64,000 nt of DNA from Hymenolepis diminuta (lineage: Eukaryota; Platyhelminthes; Cestoda; Cyclophyllidea; Hymenolepididae). Both the position numbers and the translations under genes were made by a program. Where the stretch lies: NCBI GenBank assembly GCA_900708905.1, contig CAADRB010000001.1, positions 3,549,929-3,613,928 of the forward strand. Direction: 5' to 3'. Positions 34,580-48,646 of this stretch are shown here, piece by piece (the first letter of the stretch is position 1; each line of letters begins with the position of its first letter). Under the pieces are notes generated by a model. The model did not search any database. It was not told where the DNA came from and worked only from the letters and a program-made list of their open reading frames with translations.

Positions 34580-37084
34580 TAAAATGCTGATCATTTGCAA
34601 ACAATAGGTTAATTGTCGAATATAGCTTGTAGACGTTAAAATGAGCTTGTAACTTCATTTTCAGTGGTCAGAAATAATGATAAATGTTGAATTATTAATA
34701 CCAAAGAAGAACTAATAGTCAAACCTGACTTCGATTTTATTTTTTTCAAGAATATTCATGGAATTTTAAAGAAGCCCAGCTAAGATCTTACTCACAAATT
34801 TAATCGGAGACAAAATAGGAAGGAGACAGAGAATATGATATGGATAATTTTATTAAGAGAGAAAAATGAAATTTTTATCAATCCAAACTACTATTCGGAC
34901 ATGGAGATTTAAAGTGGAAGTGAAAAACTAGTAGATGATAATTTAATAGATATTTTGTACATTTTGCAAAGTCAATTAGAAATATTCATCTTAGAAATTT
35001 ATAAGAGATAGGAGATCTTGAAACGGTTATTTCGGCTCTAGACAATCCAATTTGGGATGTTTAATTTTTTAACGAAACTCATTTGTTTTGGCTATTTTTT
35101 ATTAATTAAGAAATGGTTGGCGAAATCGTAAATTTTTCAGTTTTGGAGTAGTGATATTTCCGAAGTTATAAGCCACTATCCCTACAGATCTGGAATTCGA
35201 TATATTTCATACTAAGGCGTTTCTATCTTTTAATTAAATACTTAAATATTCAAGACCGAAATTGAATTCATTTCGAACTTTTAGACCACTATGCTGTCAA
35301 AGGCCCAGGAATGTTCTTTTAACCGTTCAATTTGACGTGCAAATATTTGTATAGACAAGCAAGTTGAAATGATTTTGTCATCCGTAGACTGTTAGACAAT
35401 ATGATGTGCTAAGTATAAATAACCAAACTTTGAGAGTAATCTTTAGGTCATCAGTAACGAACTTGAATAGAAACCATCATCTGGGATCACACAAGATGGA
35501 TCATAATGTTTTAACTAGTAAACTTCGGGATATGATCCAAAAGCCATAGCAGCAAAGGAAAACCAGACAACATACTTCGTTTAGTATTCAAATAAGTTCA
35601 GCTTCTTTTGATTTATTTAACTTCCTTTATACCCATGATTATACTATTCTCCTGTTCTTCGATTTTATATGCTTCTTTATAGTTAGATTTTTTATTTGAT
35701 AATAATAAACATCCAAATGAGCTTTTGAGGATACTCTTCAGAGGGGAAGACATCATGAGTGAATTTAAAACATTGAAAGACGTTATTACCTTGAGGAGAA
35801 ATCGTAATTTGTTTAAAATTCCACTCTTCGATGTTGACAGGTTAAATGTTGATTAGGCAAATATGAACAAGGTGAACCAAATAAAACAATACTATTATTT
35901 CTTCGATGATTTTGTTTTGACTTTCACGTTACTTGCGTATTTATTTGAGAATTTGAAATGTCAAGTTTTAGTATGCTTAATTCGTAATCATGTATTTGAG
36001 CATTTAATAAGACACGTGGATAAAGAAAGTTTGTAATTGTTCTCCACATTTGTAACTTCACACAAGATGAAACTATAAAATACAGGTAAGACGTGTTCTC
36101 TATGATGTCATCTGGGTCTTTTATACGCAGTTCCCATTACGTTGTAATAATATTACATCCATAGTATTTGCTAATAAAGTGAAAGTTGACAACAGAAAAA
36201 GCTATCATCGAAAACTGTGGCATGTTCTGCATCACTGCGTGAATAATGAAGTAATTGTCCAGATTTCCATTTTGAGATCAGACGTTGGTTGATTCTAAAA
36301 ATTTCGGCATTTTAAGTGAACGGAATTTCACATTACATTTATTATTATTCGTTTGTTAATTTATAGATGTTCTATTCGCGTTTCTATGAAAATTTCTAAT
36401 GTAATAACTTTTAAAGTGATGGCGTATAGAGGACATTTTAACATTCAAAACAGGGGCCAAAGCCTCCTATTCATTTCTATCCTAAAAGTGATGGTGCATA
36501 TTATTAAGTTCATTTGATCAAAAAGCACGAACAGATAATACAAATATTATGAATATGATTAGGACGTAAATAATTAAATATAACCTTTTCTGAATCAAAG
36601 GAAAGGTAAAACGAGATTAATTCTTTTCAGAATAAAAAAGACAGCTCCGGAGTCCGAGCAGCAAATTGAGTCTCTTTCCGCAAGTTTCAGGATACTTAAG
36701 GAGTTTGTGTATGTTAGAAGTTAGTATGCACAATGATTGGTGGACAATTACACCGATTTTACTTCACTCATTTAGTTCCTTTGCAGATCGTTTAGCTTAT
36801 ATAAGTTGAAACTCAACATTGCAGAGCTCATGAAGCGGTGTTTCGTGAACTCAATTAAATTAGAATACGAAGTAAAAAAGTGGGTAAATAGGTGTACATA
36901 ATGTAAAAATGCCTTTTGATGCCGTATTTTTCACATTTCATAAATTAAATCCCAGATCTACGGTGAGGTTTTGTTCGTAATATTCAGATCGTGTTTTATT
37001 TTTTGGGCATTCCACCTTGGTTTATTTGTGCCATTTTATAGATAAATGGGACTTGCATCGATATATTTAATGTAGTACGGTTCG

Positions 37085-37111
37085 CTGCAGTTCTCTCAAG
37101 ATGAACTGCAG
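37085..37111. repeat. Perfect 9-bp inverted repeat
   Basis: CTGCAGTTC at 37085-37093 and GAACTGCAG at 37103-37111 are exact complements around a 9-base loop. No function is evident. Confidence 0.7.
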
Positions 37112-37201
37112 TAGAAATTAATAGTAATGCTAGTATTCATAATGCTTACAATGGGCTTCTTTTATTGATTAATCCAGTCTAAATATTTACTGTTTAAATA
37201 A

Positions 37202-37266
37202 TTCCCAAACCCATTTAGGAAAGCGTTTTCCGACGCTCATCTTGAGTAAACAGTGACATCATGGAG
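37202..37266 (+). repeat. Dispersed repeat C, copy 2
   Basis: Matches 6511-6575 in the same orientation at roughly three quarters of positions. It lies about 90 bases after the hairpin at 37085-37111. Its origin is unknown. Confidence 0.5.
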
Positions 37267-40200
37267 CCCTACTCCCTTGGAGAGAGACTCAGATTCTACC
37301 ACCTTCTATTATTAGCCAGACTTAACCTTTGATAAAGGTTTGTTAATACACAACCCAAAATAATGAACCGAGTTATCAAATACTTAGATGAGAAATGAAC
37401 GTATTACGATCTGATTTCTTTGTTGACTGAGTCTATTCAATGTAGAGATTTTTTAAAAATGATATAAAGAAGGGAATAAAAGATCAAATCAAATATCACA
37501 TGACGGAGGGCCCATTTGATATGCTTTTTTACTCTTGCTCTCACTTAATGTTGAGTAAATACTTCCTAACTTAGTAATTCCTGTCACTGGTTGAACTTTA
37601 AGTTGTTATTTCGTAGTTACAAACAAAAAAACGAATATTACATGCATTCATACTACGCCGTTTGAAATGTACTTTAATTCGAATATTTACAAATAAAAAG
37701 AGTCAATTTTATCTAAATCTCATTTATGTTAATTCGAGGTTTAAAAATTTTGAAATTTCATTAACATGGAAGGGTTACAATAATGATTTCAGTTTGTTCC
37801 TAGTTCCAAGTAAAAATAACCTTTTTAACATTCATGAATGGATATCAGTTACTGCCTTTCTAAAACTGTATTAGGGGTATCTAATAACAACAGCCTCAAG
37901 GTCCTCTTAAATATCTATCATCTTAGGATCCCGTACGCTCCCGTAGAGCTATGAAATGTGAAGAATTACCTCAGTGGATCCTTCTGGGAAATCCTGCAAT
38001 CAAGTTTTAACGGATTTCTATGAAATGTCTTGTAGTTCTCCTAGCCTAAAATATCTTTTCAACTATCTAGAATAAGAACGATAACTTACACGGAGTCATG
38101 GCTAAGACAAATCAATCAAGACGTCAGAAAGTCTTTTGCTTGATCGGGGTGTCGTGGCTATGATAGCAAATAATTTCGGCTCCTGATTCCTGAATTTGAA
38201 TGAATATGGTGAAGTTCAGAGTTAGCAAATATCCACCAATGTTTTTAAAAAAGAACGCAGTGCTCTTGTACTATGATCGAATTACTGTCCCTCGGGTGCA
38301 CCGATTAACACATTTCAGATAGACGAGAGTGGTTAAAATGTAATACCGCTCTAAAATTTTACATAATATTAAGTGAATATCTATTCTACAAACTTTTGGA
38401 AAAGCAAAACAGTACATATTTTTTCTAAAATGAGTAGTGGACTAAAAAGGTCCCGAAACCGACGTGCCAAGTCTTCATATCCTTTCCTCATATTGTGTCT
38501 TTTCATTCGCTTGTCCAAATATTTCGTTTCAAATTTTCATGAATTTAATCATACAACTTAGCCAGTTAATCATATATGACCCGATTATATAATTTTTTAA
38601 CAAAGAAAGTTTGTATAACTTGATAAAATTTAACCGTCATGAAGAAAAATCCGTAAAAGTCAAAAAGACCCGACTTTGAAACTATTAATATAATAATATC
38701 ATTAAAATCAAACAAATATGAAAACAGTTAAAATTTTGCTACTAATTTTACAAAAAATTATAATTGCTTACATGATTTCCATAAATTCTTTGCTAAGTTA
38801 TTTGCTATACAGTTGTCAGCTGATACTGAGATATTTTAGGACTGGGGATGCCTACACCATTCTATTTTTTGCCCCAGAAGGAAAAAACAGAATTGTAGCT
38901 ATAACCTCAGGGCTAAATTGGCGTTTCCCGTGATTTCGGAAAATAATGTCCCTTTTCATCTTATTAACAAATTACATATAATGAAAAATGGTATTTTTGG
39001 ATATGAACTTTTATCACTTATTATCCACACCGCCGTGTATCTGAAACCTGTTTTCTAAGATTTCTTTTTTAGCAAAGCATGCTTGATTGGCTGCATTAGC
39101 AATGAAAAGTTTTCTTTAAAGCATAAATTATATTGAGCAAAGCTTTCCAAAGTGCAGAACAGTTGAAGACGTTTGAATTCTTGCTACTAACATTTGCTAG
39201 ATATTGCACAATCTAAAAATTGATCGCAAATAGAGAATTAAGAATAAAACAAATCGAAAACCTCTCAAGTTTCAGCCAGCTGGTTTTGACACCTAGGCTA
39301 TGCGCATCCATCAAGATAACTTGTTTAACTTTTCAGAGTATTATTATACTTTTGACAGCCCAAATTTCAATCATGAGAAAGCAAACGGATGAAGGGGACA
39401 GAAAAAGAGTTTGGCAGAATGAAAATATAATTATGAATAACTATTATGTATGTTCTCCCGACGAAATTAACATCGTTTTATATTTTTCTTCCCATTATTA
39501 TTGAAATAAATATTAATCTTGCATTTATTTTAAGAATGCACCATACCATTCATAGTTTTAATTGAATTAAAATGAAAAATTACAATTATACAAACGAGAA
39601 CTCGTATTTTCCATCTCCTGGCTGGGATACTAGCATATAGATCGTAAGAGAGTGTAATAAGGTATGAAACGGGGAGGAGAACCAGAAAAAGTAGGCACTG
39701 AAATAAGACACCGCGAGTTTTACATTTCATTAATTCTGGAAGTACCAAGTTTTCCGTTTTTCATCCGAAGCATATTTACAGAATAATGTCATGATGTTCA
39801 TACTTCATGGTTTGACTCTTAGATTCACTGAAAAAATAATATCCATGGAATTCAAATGCTGATGAATAGTTTATTTAATTCTGTCGTTGGTCATGGCACA
39901 GCGACTTGATGGTATCTTATAGCAACCAAAGAACCTAGTTGTTGATAGCAATGACCTTAATAAGATACCAGAGCGGAGTATAAACTTTAATAGTGTCAAA
40001 GAGTTCAGGTTATGAGCTATACACATCGGTATTTAAGAAAAAATGAACAACTTAATGAGTCTAAGATCTTTTGTTACCCAGATTTTATTCGGTTATTTTA
40101 CTCGTTCCCCATATTTCCTATACAATTTCAATTAAATTATCAATTTCCATTTGTTGCACTTAAAAATTGTGAAATTATTCGCTTTACCGTGAACACTAAT

Positions 40201-43200
40201 TATAATTGCAAGCAATGCTTGGAACTCAAGTTTAAAAAATTAGATTTCCAAAATGAAGCATTAGTTCTCTTCTAATATCTTTAATCTATCTACGGCATAA
40301 GGTTTAAATGACTACTTTGTTTCACTAAAGAGATATAATTGAAATGTTCTACTAAGAGATCAATTAATAAGCAAAATTTTAATGCTTATCTCACCATGTT
40401 TTGAATTACAGGAAAATGTGCGTATATTCAATTTTTCTTAAAACGAAATCTAATGAAGTTTTGCAAGATTGTTTATTTTTTCAGCTGCAATAGTGAATGG
40501 CGCCTCAATTTACTAAATTTCATTTTATAGTTTAATTTTATGCAAAAAAGGGGGGAAGGACGATTAAATTATCACTTATCTCCTTTCGTAAACAATGTAT
40601 TATTGTCGCCAGTTTTGAATTACTTCCCCACTTTCACCATCAGTTTATTTGCAACTGTCGACAAATTTGTTAGCTTGCAGCTCACAGCTGATTATGAAAT
40701 AAAAATCGAATGTAGCCTTTTGAGAATTTAATATTATAACAAAACTTTTCAAAGTAATAATTTAAGAAAGTTTAACTTAATTATCAATTATTCATTGATG
40801 ATGTTAAATATACCTACATTTTTCTTTTCAACGTAAAGGTATAATTAACTCTCTTTTCAATGACACAATATTGCGGTTCTTGAAGGGAATGGTAAGCAAA
40901 ATTTAGAACATTTTATCAAAAAAGACATATCATCTTTAAAGATCTCTATTTGTTATCTAGATCACTTGATCTGATATATTGGAAAGCTTGGAGTTTCGTT
41001 AAAGATAAAATATGAGGACTTAATTTGCGTGCAATTATTGAAGATATTTTTGCGAAGAATAGTTAGTACTTTTCTAATCCCATATTTTAAAAACCAGAAA
41101 AGAAGAAAGGATCGACTAGAAATCTATCAATCTAAAAGGTCGAAAAATGATATCAATTCTACTCTCATATCCATGTAACAGGCAGCAAACATAAAATTTC
41201 AAGTAATAAATTTAAAATTAACTCATAAAATTGCAACGGTTAAGTTCTAATAATGAATATTTGGTGTCTGAAATGACTAAATGGAATTTTAGAGCTATAA
41301 TCAGTAAATCGAATTGAACATTTTGATCTAAAACTCCTTATGTTCCTTTCTGACGCCAAGGTCATTTTATGTGTTTGCTTTATGTAAATAAATAGTTTGC
41401 AAGATTTCTTCCGAGATGTCGTCCGTAAAAACCTACTAAAATGTGAGTGATATTATCTCAAGAATTGACTGAGGCCTGGAAAAGTAGTTAGTGAATGGGA
41501 ACAAAATTCTGTAGAAAATTTTGCCTAACAGCAGACAACCGCAGCCCTCAAATTTGAATGTCCAGAATTACGATTAAGGGCAAAAAACTATATTAGGAGA
41601 GAAGGATTGAGGAACATAGGTAGGGAAAAAGAGATAGAAAATGATGAAAGCAAAAACAGGCGGAAAGTGTGAGGAAAAAGCGTTCAAATCGCATATTAAA
41701 ACACGCGGGTAAAATAGAGAAAATCGATAATCAATGACCTGTCACTGCGCTGTAGGGTTAATCGCAGAGATTACACTCAATTTGCACAGGCGTTTGGTAG
41801 TAAAATAACGTCGAGTAAGATTATTTAAAATAATATTTGGTTTGATAAATAATTGAGAAACTTTTAGGTAGCAACCTTTCAATTTTTTATACAATTATTT
41901 ACATGTGATTGACAGTACTACAAATGGATTGATCAGAGCTTTGCTCATCTGTTCCGCAAGTATTTGTAGGATGTCAAGTATGGAACGCATCCATTTAAAA
42001 TGAGAATGGGGTATTAACAAAAAATCTGCTTAACGATATTAAAATACTCCAGTTGACTTCCAAATTCATTAATATTGGTCACGTTTTCTCACAAAATAGT
42101 GCATTTTACCAGTCATTCTGTATGTCTCCTTTCTGCAAATACTCCAAAAAATACCTTCGATGATAATTCGCATACATTAAGAAAGAGAATATTTTTAAGT
42201 TCGCTGAAGGGAGTGAGTGAGAAATCGTTTACTATATTCCATAGCTGGATCCTCGCATGATGGTGATAATAAGCAGTGATTACACTTAATTAAGTCGAGA
42301 ACTCAAACATTAAAATAATGTTTCATAAAATCGGTTTAAATTAACATCAGAGTTAAAAAATAGAGAAAAATTTTTAGAAAGTAATTTTAAGTAAATGTAA
42401 TTAATAAAAGAATTAAGGAAATATCGAACTGCATTATTTATAAACTAACGAGTAATGATTTATGTACGAGTTATGACAGGGCGCCGAATGCAGAGGCTAG
42501 ACGATGCGGAACTTGCAAATGAATTTCACTCGGTCTGATTTTGCAAGACTAAATATTATCATCGAAAATACATTGATTGCGTCGTGGTGTTTCGAAATTA
42601 CACGCGGCTTAACACCTGTGATCGGCGAAACAGAATAAACAAATGTGGAATATTTAATTAAAATTACATATTAACAAAACAGCTTGGTGCACATAAATCA
42701 ATTAACTTCCTCATCATGATTTCAGAATTCTATTTAAAATAACCAATTCGTTTTGATGTTGAAACTATTCAATTATGAAAACTGATGCAGCTACGATTTT
42801 TAATTTATTTCCTAGCCTGAATCATGATATATTTTTAAATTACTAATTATTTACTTTGTTTAAATATTATCTAAACCTTAATTAAACCAGCTTTTATAAA
42901 CGTTCTTAGATTGTTATAGAAATTGTTGCTCAACAAATAACGCCAACGTTGATGACTTAGTATGTCCCATCTTTGGAGGCTTTTGGTCCTAATTTACAGT
43001 AGTGATTGAAGAATCATTTTCAGACTGTTTTTGCCGGTCCGCTTGTTTTATTTGTCACATGGGGATGAACAAAAATAACGAAATCAGCCAAATCCTCCTA
43101 TCATGACTTATTTCACTTTGCTTCCCACAACGTTCATATCCGCCCTTCCTTTTTCCTACGTTTTCTTCCTAATGCTCTCTCACTCATCCTTCCCCTTCCT

Positions 43201-44774
43201 TTTACGATTACCCAATGCATCAGTAATATAACTCAACTCTCGGTTTTGTGATTCAGGAACGACCTTTGCAACCTGTTAGCATTTAAGACTGTAATTAATT
43301 TTGAAAGGGGGCAACTCTAATCCTAACTCTACTAGTGGTACCTTTTTGTCATCCTTAATTTTCACATTAAGAGTTGACGTATCATATTTATTATTTTAAG
43401 TAGATATGTATCCACTTTTGAAGGGTGTAATTAGATAACAGTTATCTAATTTGTACAAAATGCAAAAACACCGGCACTTGTAGTATAATTTGGGAAAATC
43501 TTTAACTTGCCCCACTATCAGACCAAAATCAGAACTCCAATCCCTGCATAAATTGGTTGACTGATATATGAAATAATATTTTAAATAAATGAATGATTAT
43601 TATCTTAAGCGAAATTTAATTTACTCACTTAAATAATAACTGCCAGTTTTATAAGTAACTTTTTAACATATTTTGATTGAAAAATATAGTTACTTACTTC
43701 TTTCTTTTAATCGTGCCATGTTTAAAAGGGGCAAAACCTTTTTTTATAATTTGAGATTTAATAAATAATTTTTTTTATCGAAAAGCAATTAGCATCTGTT
43801 TATTCTTTTATCTCTTGACACTAATTTTTAAACAAAAATAAAGAAATTTAACGGAAATGAAATTTTTAGTCGTGCTACTTAAAAAGGAAATAATTGTCCG
43901 TTTATTTATAAGATCATCAAACGTTATATTAATTTGAATAACTGAATGCATAGATACGGGTTATCATTTGCGGTGAGTATCTAAAGGGAGATTTTTGCCA
44001 TGGGGTACGGAATTTTTACTTCTTCACAAATCATTTCAGAAGATGCGCCGGTATCTATTGATGCATTCTCAAAACATCCTTTGAAGGGACTTTATTGAAT
44101 TTGACATCAATATTGGAGATAGCAATCCGACATATGATATTTACCAACTCTGTTAAGATTCAAATTATCCGAAAATTAGGAATTTGAGGTGATTTTTGGT
44201 CTTTATATTTTGTGTGTAAAAGTGATTCTGTCGATGCCTCAACAGAATAGCTTCCTGTTCTGCTAACACTCTTATTTAATTTGCACTCTCACGCTTCACT
44301 GTTTTCGCTCGGATTCCCTTGAGGCGGGCTTTACGCTGTTAATAGCTATTTTAAACATATTGGACCAATCGATTTAGAGACATTCTTGATTGATTTGCCA
44401 TAGGCATGAATGTGTAAACCTACAAATTAATTGTACACTTCACTAATTTCGATGTTGCAAATCACATTTTAATCAGCTAAAATTTCCCCTACCATTAAAA
44501 TCGGAGTGCTAACACCATTCAATTTTAAGACATGTACAATTTGAGACGTATGTTTTGTTCTTATGTTAAATGAATCTGAAAAATTTGCGAAATTTGAAGA
44601 TAAAAAGGCATTTTGATTACAAATTTTCTTCTAAAAAGCAACATCTTAAATTGTCCTGAAATATTTTTTTTAAGTCTAATTAACTTTACAAGCATCCACA
44701 AGGTGTAAGCGGTAATGAGGCACATATCAAGCTTACAATAAAACTTTATATTATATGGAAGAAATCAGCATATT

Positions 44775-44890
44775 ATTCTTTCCTATATCTATATATCCAA
44801 ACCGTATTTTAGTATAGTGGAATTACTGATCTCTTTTTCGCTCAAGTGAACCAACCGCAGTCTATTCTTGTTTGTAATTTCACTGGTTTG
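44775..44890. repeat. Local duplicated block D, copy 1
   Basis: A block of about 110 bases resembles 45325-45437 in the same orientation. The best-matching segment is TTTTCGCT, then GTGAAC, AAC, AGT and TAT in register. Upstream, TCCAAA and GGAA blocks also line up. By eye about 70 percent identical, with small gaps. Confidence 0.5.
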
Positions 44891-45324
44891 GTTTAATTTA
44901 TCCTGAAGTGGAATTTATTCTTTTAGAGGCGGAAATCGACTTATGATAGGTCAACCGCAGACTTCATGTAAGATTTCGAATAAACATAAGTTTTCAGTAT
45001 TAATCAGCTTAACTCTCTAAAACAATGAAGATAGAAGTGATACCAATCTTTAAAACTCAGCATTTTGAGAAACGAGCTTTCCTTTAATGTATTACGAATT
45101 GGAACTTTCATGCAAAATTTGACAATAAAATTCCAATAGAATGCTAACCCTGATTTATAAAAACCGAGATCCACAGTACATATCCTTAAATGGCTCTAAA
45201 GCATTTAATTTAAACAACTTTTCCTTATAAAAAAATACGTATATGAAATTTGAAATCTACCACACCTTGGAATTATGAAAGTCCTCAATTTTCGAAAAGG
45301 ATTTTCTCTTTGTTGAACTTAATA

Positions 45325-45437
45325 TTGAAATCTCCATATTCTTTCCAAATGATGCCTTCATACGGAAAATAGTTGACTTCTTTTCGCTTGGGTGAACAAA
45401 CTGGAGTGTATATTTAATTTTCATGCCATTGGAAATG
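45325..45437. repeat. Local duplicated block D, copy 2
   Basis: Second copy of the block at 44775-44890, about 550 bases downstream. It lies inside the longest open frame of the window (minus strand, 45257-45793, 178 codons). In the matching part the minus-strand translations are similar (FVHPSEKKS here, LVHLSEKEI in the other copy). The frame as a whole includes a CA-type microsatellite near 45550-45590, so I do not call it a gene. Confidence 0.5.
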
Positions 45438-48343
45438 GAATAACAGATGCAATTAATATTAAGGGTTCTACGTGGCCCGTTCAAGCACACGAACAATTGA
45501 AAACCAGACACGTTTGTTATGTCTAACTTGTCATTTACAAAATTAGCGGTGTGATTGTATACACATACACACGCACATATAAACCCATTTCGAGTCTCAA
45601 CAACTATAAAAAAGTTGAAGAGTGAAAACTTCGCTACTACACCTTTGTGAGCGTCGTAGTCATTAATTAACCTGGTTTTAAAATTTCTATTATATCTTGT
45701 ACAAACACACATTATTGATATTATTGACCCCTTAATGCTCAAAGGACCGATTTTCTTCTTTGAAGAACAGATATAAGGAATCATTATATACATATATACA
45801 GTCGCCTACGAAATGTATATAACAGTCTGAGGGGAGAGGAGGAGTGTTACCGGGCTTCTACATGTAATAGTGTGTTTTTTAGTGTCCAAAGCTAGATAAA
45901 ACACAATTCTGGCACAAATCTAAAAAAACACTCTAATGCTTAAGGCTTACAAAATTTATGAAAAAACTAAGATAAGCTTCCAGTATCAGCTCTGCAATTT
46001 CTAAAGGCAGGTTGCATAGCCTTCTCAAACAGGAACCCTTCAGGACCAGAGATAGTATTCTAATAATCAAAAGACCTTTCCTTTGATCATCCAATAGAGA
46101 AAAGTGCGGAGATATCCGTATTTCACTTATTTTTATTAGTATTGATTGCGATTCCTCTTTCTCATCCCTCAAAAGCCACTGATCGATATTTTATGGTAAA
46201 AGGTCTAGAAGCCTATACCAATTTTTACTGAAAATTTCTATAAATTAAATGCTAGTACAGGCATTTTCTTAATAGTATGACAGAGAAGTCCATTGACTTC
46301 AAGTTTAAAGTTCTTTACATCATTTTACTATTTTCTAATTGCCGGTTTCTCTCAATTTTTAAATGCTACACAATGAAACTTCCACCTTTGACTCCCTCTG
46401 AAAATCCCCCCTAGTTCTAATAAAATGAAACTTCTTTTGAACAAATAGGCAGCCATATAAATAGTGGGAAAGCGTACACATGGCCACTGTAAATCAACCA
46501 AAAGACAAATAAAGTCGGTATAATGACTAGTTTATTCTGACCGAAAAAACAATGAATTTGATCACTTTCTCCCAAACTTCGAAACCCCATTTCATAAAAA
46601 TTCGATCAGGAACAGTGAAATGAAGGAGCATTGATTTCTTGTGGTTGATCGCTAAAAAAATTATCAATGCTTACGCACTATCATTGGAAAAGACGAGAGT
46701 GATCATATCGTCATTCCCTATCCTTATATTTGCCCATCAGTGAAGAGCTTCAGAAATTATCCTTTTCAACTTCGGAGGTCGCAAGAGGTTAAACATTGCA
46801 GATACTCGAAGAAGCGAAGCCACCCAGACATTGAAGGTGGACCGAGATTGAAATTCCTGACTTTCTGGACCAAATCTTCTCATCCTTTCTTCCAAATATT
46901 TTTTATATAGATTCAAATGCTGAAGATTAAATTTGGTACAAAACTATAAAAACGTTAAAAAAAAATGAAATTCTCAAAATCATTTTTTAATGCTGAATAA
47001 TGCATATTTGGATCGAATATAATTAGATAAGCAGAAGGGGTCATTAAATTGACTCTTGAATTGGCCGTTATAGTCTACAAGTATCAAAAGATGCAGCATG
47101 AACATACATATTCTCCTCTTCGCTACCTAATAAAGTCGATAAAGTTATTGATATAGGTGGTCAAATTCCAAGTCACTTGAAAATTAGGCTCTACGAGCCT
47201 AGATTTTGAGATGAAACGTTGAGATAATATTTAATGGGGATGAAATAATTATATGAATCTTTGAACAGGTCTAGATCTTGGTGAATAATTTTTTTGTGAA
47301 AGGGAAAACAGAAAACCGCATGGTTGCTTTCAAATTCAAAAAATACGCTGATAAAGTATGAGAGACAAGAACAATCTGCAAGTAAATTGAGCCTAAACTT
47401 GTCAATAACTAACTTAAACGAATCAATAGAAGCGTTTTCTTCCTTATCGACAAGCTATAGGAGTGAAACGACATCGCTTTCCATTGCTCAAATAATGATA
47501 TTACAGATTCCTTCTATGACCGAACGAAAGCTTGTTTGCTTTGAATTTTGATTTCATAATTTAATTTTCCCAAAAAATGCTAAATAATACCTGTAGTAAT
47601 GGGCAAAAGGTAATGTGCTTTCAGCTATTTCATTCTGGTAGCCACAGTTTCCGAAAGACTGTGCATTATAAGCAACTAAAAGCAGTTCGAACCATAATAA
47701 GATTTACGTCTCCTTCAAAATTACATTTTTATTGTAAATCAAAAAGTACGTAGCTTTGTAATGATTTATATGTTTGTGCATAGCTGTGAAAAGGGACAAA
47801 AGGTGAAATCAATTTACATGCTACCTAGTCTATAGATATGCTCTTAGAAATAACGTGTAGATGATTAGATGAAATTGCTCGGCGTATTAGATTATATTTT
47901 TCGTCAGAAAATTCGTAAATTGTATCCTCATTTAAGTATAAGTAGAAACGGCTATGACTTGATAAAATAAGGGATATAACAAAGATTGATAGGTATTTTG
48001 TCCTTTTGTCTGATGTGTGAGAGGTCTTAGTCCGGATAAAGTTGTTACGCATTATCTGCTCTATGAATGATAGTAAGCAGCATGTCTGGATATCCCAAAG
48101 GTATGTCATATTTATTATTATAATCATATATATATATATACGAGGTGGTAAGCTTAAATAAAAAGAATAAAACTAACTATTTTAGCTTTTTTAAAGTGAT
48201 ATTAAGCGCTTAAAATCATGAGCTATCTCCTTCTGTTTTCTCAATCTTGGAAGAAAAGTAATCGGAGGAGGAATACTGACCATTGTGATTAAACAACCTG
48301 CCGGTAAGCAATGGATACCTTAGACAAGAACTGACTCAGTAAT
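45438..48343. other. AT-rich noncoding stretch
   Basis: No recognisable gene. It contains a TATACACATACACACGCACA-type simple repeat near 45555-45580 and an AT run at 48126-48140. Frames at 45933-46172, 47324-47551 and 47825-48127 are unsupported. Confidence 0.4.
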
Positions 48344-48646
48344 TGTTGTAATCTGCTCTCCCGTGTAAGATACCGTAACCAACTCTTAGATTCTCTAACA
48401 CGTTGCGGTAGTTACGAATACAACCCGACAACACCGCAATACAAAACGACCCAAACCACTATATCAACACAAGACTCACACTTGCGTGTCGATAAGTCGG
48501 TTTTTATTATGCTCCACCTACGACCGTAATGTAAATGAGTTCGAATAAAAGAGAATTAAAAGAAGCAGAAACTAAAAGTGGAAAATAAAGAACCATACAT
48601 ATAAGAGTTACCTTTGGGAATATATTATTTTCTTATATGTACCACA
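48344..48646 (-). repeat. 3' LTR
   Basis: In element orientation it begins TGTGGTACATATAAG, just after the purine-rich GGACGGG that may be the polypurine tract, and ends GCAGATTACAACA. It is the partner of 50538-50827. Confidence 0.85.

Larger units (their letters stand above)
34582..44759. other. AT-rich noncoding stretch
   Basis: About 10 kb without a recognisable gene. Apart from a hairpin at 37085-37111 and one dispersed-repeat copy, I saw only AT-rich sequence with short open frames that carry no motif (for example 37662-37874, 38718-38933, 39220-39504 and 40012-40275). Confidence 0.45.

Noticed and set aside
38285..38340. ATCGGTGCACC-containing segment resembling the head of SINE-like copy 1
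   Set aside because: An 11-base match with no extension on either side; expected by chance in a window of this size.
45257..45793. Longest open frame of the window (178 codons, minus strand)
   Set aside because: No domain is recognised, it runs through a CA-type microsatellite, and the composition is like translated AT-rich DNA. The internal similarity is reported as a repeat instead.
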